Assembly (NCBI RefSeq): GCF_024399415.1
Contig: NZ_CP029257.1
Span: 1,139,501-1,203,500 of the forward strand
Reading direction: 5' to 3'
Origin: Streptococcus oralis
GTDB lineage: Bacteria > Bacillota > Bacilli > Lactobacillales > Streptococcaceae
DNA: 64,000 bases
Shown: positions 57,755 to 64,000 of the stretch, one piece after another
How positions within the stretch are numbered: position 1 is the stretch's first letter
Layout: each line of letters starts with the position of its first letter
Notes under the pieces: generated by a model
The model's database searches: none
Told to the model about the DNA's origin: nothing
The model's input: only the letters and a program-made list of their open reading frames with translations
Program-made: the position numbers and the translations under genes

Positions 57755-58966
57755 TTATACCAATTTATCTAAGAAACTTTCCCCAATCATGGCAGTTTCC
57801 ACACCAAAGTTATCCGCAACTGTTGCTGAGATATCTGCAAAATGCCCAACTGGAATGACACCATTTCCCTTAAAGCTAGGGCTGTATGCTAAAAGTGGAA
57901 TATATTCACGAGTGTGGTCAGTTCCAGCATAGGTTGGGTCATTTCCGTGGTCCGCAGTAATCAAGAGAAGATCATTTTCTCTCATGGCAGCGATAATTTC
58001 AGGCAAGCGTTCATCAAACTCATGCAAGCAATCACGGTAGCCATGAGCATTGCGGCGGTGTCCATAAAGGGCATCAAAGTCCACCAAGTTTGTGAAAGAG
58101 AATCCTTTTTCAAACTCAGCAAGTCCCATAGTCTTCAATAATGTATCAATTCCATGGCTGTTTGACTTGTTGTGGCCCATGTCATGATTGATACCAGCGC
58201 CATTAAAGATATCGTTGATTTTACCAACAGCGTAAGTATCGATACCTGCTTCGTTCAATTTATCTAAAACGGTTGGTGCAAATGGAGATACAGCCAAGTC
58301 ACGACGGTTTGCTGTACGAGTGAAATTACCTGGTTCACCAACATATGGACGGGCAATGATACGACCTAGAAGGGCAGGACGCTCAAGGGTAATCGAACGA
58401 GCGTATTCACAAATACGATAAAGTTCATCTAAAGGAATGATATCTTCGTGGGCAGCAATTTGCAAAACAGGGTCAGCTGAAGTATAGATAATCAACTCCC
58501 CAGTTTCCATCTGACGAGGTCCGAAATCATCGATAACAGCAGTTCCTGAGTACGGTTTATTAGCTTCACGAATGACCTTGCGTCCTGAAAATTCTTCGAT
58601 CTTTGTCAGAATTTCTTCTGGGAATCCGTTCCAGAAAGTATCGAAAGGCTCGGTAATATTGAGTCCCATGATTTCCCAGTGTCCAGTCATGGTGTCCTTA
58701 CCTAGAGATACTTCTTCCAATTTTGTTGCATAACCTGTTGGATTGCTTTCAGCTGGTACAGTCTTCAGCGGCGTTTCGCGAGGAATATTTCCTAGACCGA
58801 TTTTAGCCATGTTTGGCACATTCAAACCAACTGTTTTTGAAATGTGTCCCAGTGTGTCAGAAGCTCCATCTGGAACTCCTGCATTGACAAAGTTATTGGC
58901 ATCCGGCGCAGCACCGATTCCCACAGAATCCAGTACCACCAAGTGAATACGATTAAATTTTGACAT
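57755..58966 (-). CDS. deoB: Phosphopentomutase
   Basis: Interconverts (deoxy)ribose 1- and 5-phosphate, linking the phosphorylases to central metabolism. It has 403 aa of the alkaline phosphatase superfamily: metal ligands in [13 protein letters not shown], phospho-acceptor Thr in [10 protein letters not shown], and C-terminal [17 protein letters not shown]. The ATG has AAGGAGAT. Confidence 0.97.
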   Translation of the reverse strand: MSKFNRIHLVVLDSVGIGAAPDANNFVNAGVPDGASDTLGHISKTVGLNVPNMAKIGLGNIPRETPLKTVPAESNPTGYATKLEEVSLGKDTMTGHWEIMGLNITEPFDTFWNGFPEEILTKIEEFSGRKVIREANKPYSGTAVIDDFGPRQMETGELIIYTSADPVLQIAAHEDIIPLDELYRICEYARSITLERPALLGRIIARPYVGEPGNFTRTANRRDLAVSPFAPTVLDKLNEAGIDTYAVGKINDIFNGAGINHDMGHNKSNSHGIDTLLKTMGLAEFEKGFSFTNLVDFDALYGHRRNAHGYRDCLHEFDERLPEIIAAMRENDLLLITADHGNDPTYAGTDHTREYIPLLAYSPSFKGNGVIPVGHFADISATVADNFGVETAMIGESFLDKLV

Positions 58967-58989
58967 AGTGTATCTCCTTATTATGTTGA

Positions 58990-59673
58990 TTAGTTTGCTT
59001 TTGTTGAAGTTAAAATCTGAACCCCATCTCGTCCCGCTACGATGACCTTATCCACCATTTGGTTAAACAAGCCGTGCTCTACGACACCAACGACATGGTC
59101 CAATTCTTGCCCGAAGGCAATTGGATCTTCAATGACATCCAAAGCTAGGTCAATGATAAAGTTCTGCATATCGGTCACAAAACGTTGGCCGTCTTTTTCA
59201 CGGAAACTTGGTTTATAGCCAGCTCGCTCAAACCGACGAAAGACCTGTTCTGCACCATACTGAACCACTTCTACTGGCAATTTAAAAGCACCTAGTTTCT
59301 CTACCAGTTTGCTTTCATCTACCACCCAAATGTATTCTTTTGAGGGCGTTGCGACAACCTTCTCCATCAGAAGGGCACCACCACCGCCTTTAATCCCGTT
59401 AAACTGGCTATCTACTTCATCCGCCCCGTCAACCGTCACATCGACAAAGTCTACTTGATCAATCGACTTGAGCGGGATGTTAAGACCTTCAGCCTGTTTA
59501 CTGGTCACACTGGAAGTCGTTACAGCAGTAATCTGCAAACCTTCTTCCTTAATCCGACGGCCAATTTCTTCTACGAAATAGTAGGCAGTTGATCCAGTAC
59601 CGAGTCCAACAACCATGCCATCCTTGACAAACTCAGCAGCCTTGATACCTGCCATCTTTTTCAGATTCTCCAC
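58990..59673 (-). CDS. rpiA: Ribose-5-phosphate isomerase A
   Basis: Interconverts ribose 5-P and ribulose 5-P. It has 227 aa with [14 protein letters not shown], the catalytic DGADEVD and [11 protein letters not shown] motifs. It starts with GTG, 7 nt after GGAGG. First gene of rpiA-deoB-DUF1697-punA-GATase-deoD, which degrades nucleosides to base plus sugar phosphate. Confidence 0.96.
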   Translation of the reverse strand: MENLKKMAGIKAAEFVKDGMVVGLGTGSTAYYFVEEIGRRIKEEGLQITAVTTSSVTSKQAEGLNIPLKSIDQVDFVDVTVDGADEVDSQFNGIKGGGGALLMEKVVATPSKEYIWVVDESKLVEKLGAFKLPVEVVQYGAEQVFRRFERAGYKPSFREKDGQRFVTDMQNFIIDLALDVIEDPIAFGQELDHVVGVVEHGLFNQMVDKVIVAGRDGVQILTSTKAN

Positions 59674-59702
59674 TTAAACACCTCCATTAAAGAGCTACTT
59701 TT

Positions 59703-59711
59703 ATTATAACA
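59703..59711 (-). promoter_or_regulatory. Extended -10 of the rpiA-deoD operon
   Basis: TGT-TATAAT on the minus strand, about 30 nt before the rpiA GTG. Confidence 0.6.
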
Positions 59712-59742
59712 TGTATCCGTTTTTATTTCATGAATACACTTG

Positions 59743-59773
59743 AAAAACCCGAACGTTTTTATTTCGGGTTTTG
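59743..59773 (-). terminator. Terminator of the U32 peptidase gene
   Basis: AAAACCCGAA-ATAAAAACG-TTCGGGTTTTT on the minus strand; it separates this gene from rpiA. Confidence 0.85.
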
Positions 59774-59778
59774 GTGTC

Positions 59779-60708
59779 CTATTTAACCATATCAGGATCG
59801 TAATCATAGAATCCTGTGTCGAGGAAACGGTTTTTAGGGTGTAACTTGCGCACTTCCTCATCTAACAAGAAAGCTTGGTCATGGCCGAAATTCCCCTCTT
59901 GGATCAAGCCACGCGCTTGAATAAAGAGTTTAGCAATCTCTACAAAATTCTGACCTGGGGTGTAAAGTCCCTCAAGTTTCCAGTGAGTAAAACCATGCTC
60001 CACCAATTCTGTCAATTTGGTCATCAAATCAAGGTCGTTATTTGCAAAGATGTGGGTACCATGATTATCTTCAAAGATAGAGTAATGACTCTCTGGATCA
60101 CTTGGTTCAGCCAAGAAGAGGTCACGTTTACGTGTCTTTTCATCATCGATGTGCGTGAAGTTATAGTAGTTTTGCAAGAGCGGACGCTTAGAATGGTGAA
60201 TGACACTAGCCCCATAAACCAATACTTCAGCAGGAATTTCCAAAATCTCAGGCATCTTGAAGAGTTCAGCAGATGGAATTTCACGCGCCAAAACCGCCTC
60301 AGATGCGCCAGCCTTTTGACCCCAGAAGTTAATTTGACGACTACTTGTTACCATGGTTGAAGCATCGTAAATGGTTTTAAAGGAATAGCCATCACGGTTT
60401 ACCACGTAAAAGACACCTGCATCCCCAACAGTAATATAGTCTGTCTTGATTTCTTCCAAGAAGTCTAGGAAAGGCTTGATACGGTCCATCATATCTTGGT
60501 GCATGAGGGCATTAACCGCAACAATCAATTCTTTGCCTGCTTCATGAACGAGATTAGCGATGGTGCGTAACTCTTCATAACTAAAGGTCGTTGGCAGACG
60601 AAGACCAAAATCTTTTTCACCGACGTAGATACGGTCTACGCCAGCTTCGAGTAGTTGTTCAACTTGTTCAATACTTTCAGCAGTTGCTGTAATGATAATC
60701 TTTTCCAT
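59779..60708 (-). CDS. Peptidase U32-family protein
   Basis: A 309-aa TIM-barrel-like protein of the U32 family: N-terminal AGVDRIYVGEKDFGLR, then GASVIHHSKRPLLQNYY with a poorly conserved U32 signature. In Firmicutes, two U32 genes (about 309 and 430 aa) often occur together and are linked to tRNA or rRNA hydroxylation factors rather than proteolysis; only the short one is here. An extended -10 ends 7 nt before the ATG and no ribosome site exists. Confidence 0.85.
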   Translation of the reverse strand: MEKIIITATAESIEQVEQLLEAGVDRIYVGEKDFGLRLPTTFSYEELRTIANLVHEAGKELIVAVNALMHQDMMDRIKPFLDFLEEIKTDYITVGDAGVFYVVNRDGYSFKTIYDASTMVTSSRQINFWGQKAGASEAVLAREIPSAELFKMPEILEIPAEVLVYGASVIHHSKRPLLQNYYNFTHIDDEKTRKRDLFLAEPSDPESHYSIFEDNHGTHIFANNDLDLMTKLTELVEHGFTHWKLEGLYTPGQNFVEIAKLFIQARGLIQEGNFGHDQAFLLDEEVRKLHPKNRFLDTGFYDYDPDMVK

Positions 60709-60715
60709 AAGAAAA

Positions 60716-60724
60716 ATTATACCA
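60716..60724 (-). promoter_or_regulatory. Extended -10 promoter of the U32 gene, leaderless arrangement
   Basis: TGG-TATAAT on the minus strand with exactly 7 nt to the ATG at 60708; the same geometry as ylxM and cpoA. Confidence 0.65.
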
Positions 60725-60796
60725 CATTTCTCAAAAATCAGCTATGGTTACTGAGAGTTTCACAAAAAGTTAAACTTGTTTCTATCTTTCCCAATC

Positions 60797-60829
60797 AAAA
60801 AAGTGAACAGTAACTTGTACCATTCACTC
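60797..60829 (-). terminator. Terminator of the ABC exporter operon
   Basis: AGTGAATGG ... TGTTCACT followed by T6 on the minus strand, a few bases after the ATPase stop. Confidence 0.7.
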
Positions 60830-60833
60830 TATT

Positions 60834-61514
60834 TTATGCATGTGTTTCTTCAACTAGGTGGCCATCGTTCATGACATAAATACGATCAACCTTATCAAGA
60901 AGACGAGTGTCATGCGTAATCATAACAACTCCTCTACCTTGTTCATGGGCAATGGCAGCCAGCATCTCCGTTACTTGGTAGGCACGCTCAGTGTCAAGAC
61001 TGGCTGTCGGCTCATCTGCAAGCACAATGCTTGGATTGTTATAGAGCGCTCTAGCAATCGCGGCACGCTGACGTTCGCCACCCGATAGAGCTTTGGGATA
61101 ATGATTTTGAACTTTTTCCAAATCCAACAAGTCAAACAGCTCTTTTCGGTCACTTTTACTATTTTTTCCCTTATCTAGTCTGTCTATCAAATCCAGCTGT
61201 TCCTTGACCGTTAGAAAAGGAATTAAGTTTGAAGCCTGGAGAATGAAACCAAACTCTCTAAAACGGAGATCTGTTTTTTCCTTCTCCGTCAAACTGCCTG
61301 TTTCCTTCCCTTTGACTAGAATCTTTCCACTCGAAGCTTCCTGTAGTTGTCCTAGAGTTGTTAGAAAGGTCGTCTTGCCAGAGCCAGAAGGCCCAACGAT
61401 AGCTACGAACTCTCCCGCATTTAGCTGAAAATTCGTCTCATGCAGGGCTACGACTCTCATCTTTCCTTCCCCGTAGGTTTTTGTCACTTGATTCATTTCT
61501 ATCAATGCTGTCAT
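60834..61514 (-). CDS. ABC exporter ATP-binding protein (LolD/MacB/HrtA type)
   Basis: A 226-aa ATPase: Walker A GPSGSGKTT, signature LSGGERQR, Walker B IVLADEPTASLD. I choose the ATG at 61514 (MTALIEMNQ), preceded by AAGGAGA; an upstream start lies inside the permease gene. Partner of the FtsX-like permease. The length and pairing resemble heme exporter HrtA, but the substrate cannot be told from sequence. Confidence 0.9.
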   Translation of the reverse strand: MTALIEMNQVTKTYGEGKMRVVALHETNFQLNAGEFVAIVGPSGSGKTTFLTTLGQLQEASSGKILVKGKETGSLTEKEKTDLRFREFGFILQASNLIPFLTVKEQLDLIDRLDKGKNSKSDRKELFDLLDLEKVQNHYPKALSGGERQRAAIARALYNNPSIVLADEPTASLDTERAYQVTEMLAAIAHEQGRGVVMITHDTRLLDKVDRIYVMNDGHLVEETHA

Positions 61515-61527
61515 ACTATTCTCCTTA

Positions 61528-62583
61528 TCATTCTGCAATTGCAGTAATCGGGTCCACCTTTAGTAAGCGTGGAAGTGAAATGACACCACCTAGAAGGGCC
61601 ATCAAGGAAATTACCAAGCTTAGGACAGAGTAGGCTATCCAACTTGGATAGAAAAAGAAGGTAGCTGGTAAGACTAAAATCACTCCTCCGATTGCCAGCA
61701 AGGCTAAAGCAATCCCCATACCAGACAAAAGGAAGATTTGACAGAACAGAGACCATACAATGGTTTTGATCTGTATTCCCTGAGCTCGCATTATTCCATA
61801 AAGGCCTAGTTTTTGGATGGTAATGATATAAACAAAAATACCCACAATCAAGCCTGTGATGACAATCATAGCAAGAATCATTCCTGAAAATACATTCACC
61901 TGAGGTGTGTAACCAGGAATTTTCGAAATCATTTTTGGAATGGAAATCTGTTTCAGTCCATCGCCAGCCACTTCTATATCATTTTTCAATACCAAGGCAG
62001 AGATGGAACGATTGGCTTTCAAGGTTCCTTGTAAGGTCCAATAAGTCGTCAGACTCGTAAAGACAACAGGCTCAGTGAAAAATTTATTTCCTTGAGTCAA
62101 GCCTACGATCTTGTAACTCTCTTCGCTTCCATTGAGCTGAATGGCATCACCTAGCTTCATCCCATAGTTCTCAAAAGACTGATCCACGACAACCTCATCA
62201 TCTCCTTCAGGATAACGCCCCTCCGTCAAACTTGGAGAGATAAATGCGTCCCAGTCTTGAGCAAAAATGGAAACATTGACCTTTTCACTACCATCGACTA
62301 GATTGGTTACAGCGAACATATAGCCCAATGGAGCAGCCTCTTCAGAACTCTTATCCTTGTAGTCCTTTTCAGGAATAAAGGATGCCGTCAAATTATCATT
62401 TGCGTAGTCAGATAAAACCACCCCCGTCGCTTGCCAATTATCAATAGCTGCTCGGTTGTTTCGCACAAGACCGAGAGCTAGACTAGTCATAAAAAAGACC
62501 ATAAAAGCGATAAGAAAAATGGTCGTTAAGATCAAACTATATCGAAGTTTGTTTCGCAATATCTCTTTGATAGCAAGATACAT
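61528..62583 (-). CDS. ABC exporter permease (FtsX/DevC/HrtB-like)
   Basis: A 351-aa permease with one N-terminal helix (LRYSLILTTIFLIAFMVFFMT), a large extracytoplasmic MacB-like domain (about 45-225) and three C-terminal helices. The overall layout is that of HrtB/DevC. The ATG is preceded by AGGAGATAAGC located in the end of an upstream 25-codon ORF. Possible substrates are heme, peptides or antibiotics. Confidence 0.87.
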   Translation of the reverse strand: MYLAIKEILRNKLRYSLILTTIFLIAFMVFFMTSLALGLVRNNRAAIDNWQATGVVLSDYANDNLTASFIPEKDYKDKSSEEAAPLGYMFAVTNLVDGSEKVNVSIFAQDWDAFISPSLTEGRYPEGDDEVVVDQSFENYGMKLGDAIQLNGSEESYKIVGLTQGNKFFTEPVVFTSLTTYWTLQGTLKANRSISALVLKNDIEVAGDGLKQISIPKMISKIPGYTPQVNVFSGMILAMIVITGLIVGIFVYIITIQKLGLYGIMRAQGIQIKTIVWSLFCQIFLLSGMGIALALLAIGGVILVLPATFFFYPSWIAYSVLSLVISLMALLGGVISLPRLLKVDPITAIAE

Positions 62584-62585
62584 GC

Positions 62586-62663
62586 TTATCTCCTTTTACT
62601 TTTCCCAGAGGTAGCAAGAATGCCACCCAGTCCAATAGACAGAATCTCTGTCTTATCATCCAT
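62586..62663 (-). CDS. Putative 25-aa micro-ORF upstream of the ABC permease
   Basis: ATG at 62663, preceded by TAGGAG (9-nt gap). The peptide MDDKTEILSIGLGGILATSG ends in five basic-rich residues (KSKRR) and stops 2 nt before the permease ATG; its last codons contain the permease ribosome site. An acidic N-terminus, glycine-rich hydrophobic centre and basic end resemble a small membrane or exported peptide. No family recognised. Confidence 0.45.
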   Translation of the reverse strand: MDDKTEILSIGLGGILATSGKSKRR

Positions 62664-62967
62664 TCAAAACAACTCCTACCAACACTCTTCAAAAGTATCC
62701 AGGTAGCAACTTAACAAATCATCTTAGGAAAAAGCCTCAGCTTGCTATCAATTTATATAAGTTATCCTTTCCTTTCTTAGTATATTTATAATAGAGAAGG
62801 TCAGGTCATCTGTTTTAAGTGTAACATCCATGCTATCATTTTCCCTTGTAGGTGTCAAGAGAGCGACTTAGAAGTTGATAAGAGACTTTAGTAGTTTTGT
62901 AACAATTCTGTAATAATTCTCTGCATAAAAAATGATAAAATAGTTATGTACTGTTAAGGAGAGAATC
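62664..62967. other. Divergent intergenic region, ABC exporter / DUF3270 gene
   Basis: About 300 nt. To the left it holds CTACC ... GGTAG pairing near the micro-ORF ribosome site. On the right strand a TGA-TAAAAT extended -10 (about 62932-62940) precedes the DUF3270 gene. I see no other gene. Confidence 0.5.
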
Positions 62968-63252
62968 ATGTCCGCAAGAAAACTAGAAGCTTATGAGTTT
63001 GAACAAGCTCCCGAATCGAATCAAACTCCGCTTTACCAAGATTACACACCTGAAGCCCCAGTCGGCCCTAACCTAAAAGAGATTTTATTTTTTGTAAATA
63101 TCGCTTGTTTCTGTATTTTTATGGCACTGTTTAGTTTTATCTTTTTAGCCTTAAAATTGAACACAGCTTTATCCTTTATCGCTGCAATGGGTCTTAGTTT
63201 CGCCCTTTTACAACTTCAAAGAAAGATAATCAAACGAAAATTTTCAAAATAA
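62968..63252 (+). CDS. DUF3270 family membrane protein
   Basis: A 94-aa protein: a polar N-terminal half and two transmembrane helices (LFFVNIACFCIFMALFSFIFLAL and LSFIAAMGLSFALLQLQ), with a basic end. DUF3270 is a streptococcal family that lies downstream of ciaRH, convergent with it, as seen here. The ATG has AAGGAGAG. Function unknown. Confidence 0.87.
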   Translation: MSARKLEAYEFEQAPESNQTPLYQDYTPEAPVGPNLKEILFFVNIACFCIFMALFSFIFLALKLNTALSFIAAMGLSFALLQLQRKIIKRKFSK

Positions 63253-63279
63253 AGGTTGGTACTCCTACCAACCTCTTTT
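63252..63279 (+). terminator. Terminator of the DUF3270 gene
   Basis: AGGTTGG-TACTC-CTACCAACCT followed by a CTTTTC tract. Confidence 0.75.
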
Positions 63280-63288
63280 CTAGTTATC

Positions 63289-63320
63289 AAAAAAAGACAG
63301 TTATCTAACTGTCTTTTTTA
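63289..63320 (-). terminator. ciaH terminator, bidirectional
   Basis: AAAAAAGACAGTTA-TC-TAACTGTCTTTTTT, symmetric with A and T tracts, just past the ciaH stop. Confidence 0.85.
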
Positions 63321-64000
63321 TTTATTCTTACGTTTTGAAGGCGATTGAATAGCGATCTTAACTTCAAAAATTGTTCCTCTAGGTTTGTTATCTTTTACGC
63401 TAATCGTTCCTCTTAATGCATCTACGATCTGCTTGGCTAAAGATAGTCCAAGACCAAAGCCACCTTTCTGACGGGTTCTCGCCTTGTCCACACGGTAAAA
63501 TCGGTCAAAGATTTTCTTCTTGTCAGCAGCTGAGATTCCAATTCCGTTATCCGTTACTGTTAGATAGAGGTGGCGATCTGTAGCATGAACTACAAACTCA
63601 ATTTTCCCATCTTCTTCAGTATACTTGATGGCATTGTCAAATAAGATGGTCATGAGCTGTTTTAGGAGCAACTGATCGGTCATGAAGGGACGATAAATCC
63701 GATTTTCATACTCAAAAATACGATCATTTTCAGAAGCAATCAACTCATAGTTAGCAAAAGTCGTCTTAAAGAACTGTGGTGATACTTCTGCTATTTCTGG
63801 TTTGATTCCATCATCTCGACGTGCAAGGTTGAGAAGATTGGTCGTAAGGAAGCGCATGTTGCGAACTTCTTCAAGACTCGAAGCGATACTTTCGCTGGAT
63901 TCCATAATCGTTGCCTCTGGTTTTCGAAAGAGATTTTCTAAACGATTTTGTAAAACGGCCAAAGGCGTTCTCAGTTCGTGACTTGCATTTTCAACAAAGG
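63318..64000 (-). CDS. ciaH: Sensor histidine kinase CiaH, C-terminal part (cut by window edge)
   Basis: The last about 227 codons of a kinase whose start lies beyond the right end. The H-box SHELRTPLAVLQNRLE is present (His codon at 63978-63980), then the N-box (LMTILFDNAIKYTEEDG), G1 (DNGIGIS), the F-box (IFDRFYRVDKARTRQKGGFGLGLS spans F and G2, cited as a landmark) and the end of the HATPase domain. The sequence matches remembered pneumococcal CiaH, which controls competence, beta-lactam tolerance and the csRNAs through CiaR. Confidence 0.93.
   Translation of the reverse strand, partial: FVENASHELRTPLAVLQNRLENLFRKPEATIMESSESIASSLEEVRNMRFLTTNLLNLARRDDGIKPEIAEVSPQFFKTTFANYELIASENDRIFEYENRIYRPFMTDQLLLKQLMTILFDNAIKYTEEDGKIEFVVHATDRHLYLTVTDNGIGISAADKKKIFDRFYRVDKARTRQKGGFGLGLSLAKQIVDALRGTISVKDNKPRGTIFEVKIAIQSPSKRKNK

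Noticed and set aside
59875..60360. Plus-strand 161-aa ORF opposite the U32 gene
   Set aside because: No ribosome site, fully overlaps a conserved gene, and no recognisable domain.

Overview
The window is a low-GC, gene-dense Gram-positive chromosome segment. Gene content points to a mitis-group Streptococcus (S. mitis / S. oralis / S. pneumoniae relatives). It carries recognisable homologues of SpxR, CpoA, PavA/FbpA, PmrA, CoiA, CiaH and PBP3 (DacA), a BOX-type intergenic repeat, and extended -10 promoters (TGN-TATAAT) in front of many genes. The assignment rests on remembered family sequences and gene order, not on a search. No rRNA, tRNA, CRISPR array, prophage or intact insertion sequence was seen.

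Layout. 0-10 kb: guaA, then ylxM-(71-aa ORF)-ffh, tuf, an AI-2E-family membrane protein, dacA, a thioredoxin lipoprotein/CcdA pair and map. 10-20 kb: spxR, a GNAT gene, murA, pyk, pfkA and dnaE on the minus strand, then pepX on the plus strand. 21.96-22.47 kb holds a decayed second copy of the 3' end of pepX, followed by an ArgR-type regulator. 23-31 kb is the dnaG-rpoD-DUF59 / cpoA-glycosyltransferase-PspC-DUF4044-obgE-54-aa cluster, joining replication and transcription initiation factors to glycolipid synthesis and an essential GTPase. 31-34 kb is a TrpXYZ-like ABC importer behind a T-box leader. 34-42.6 kb: ftsW-ppc, prsA, an O-methyltransferase, pepF and coiA. 42.6-43.8 kb: a CARF-like/PD-(D/E)XK (DUF1887, Card1/Can2-like) gene, an accessory element with its own promoter. 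44-52.7 kb is one long minus-strand series: ybeY-dgkA-era-mutM-coaE-pmrA-rpmG-secG-[BOX]-rnr-smpB-tehB. 52.8-60.7 kb: fbpA/pavA, then rpiA-deoB-DUF1697-punA-glutamine amidotransferase-deoD (nucleoside salvage) and a U32 peptidase-family gene. 60.8-64 kb: a two-component ABC exporter preceded by a 25-codon micro-ORF, a DUF3270 membrane protein and the 3' part of ciaH, cut by the window edge.

Most genes are housekeeping. The points I consider most worth following are: (i) the stand-alone DUF1887 nuclease beside the competence gene coiA; (ii) three genes (ylxM, cpoA, U32 peptidase) with an identical TGG-TATAAT-7 nt-ATG arrangement and no Shine-Dalgarno, which predicts leaderless mRNAs, with dacA nearly the same; (iii) a pair of diverged hairpin elements with compensatory changes between a glutamine amidotransferase gene and deoD; (iv) a T-box whose apparent specifier reads UAC although the transporter resembles Trp systems; (v) the pepX relic; and (vi) an uncharacterised micro-ORF coupled to an ABC permease. 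All coordinates and start choices were derived by reading the sequence; functions are family assignments unless stated.
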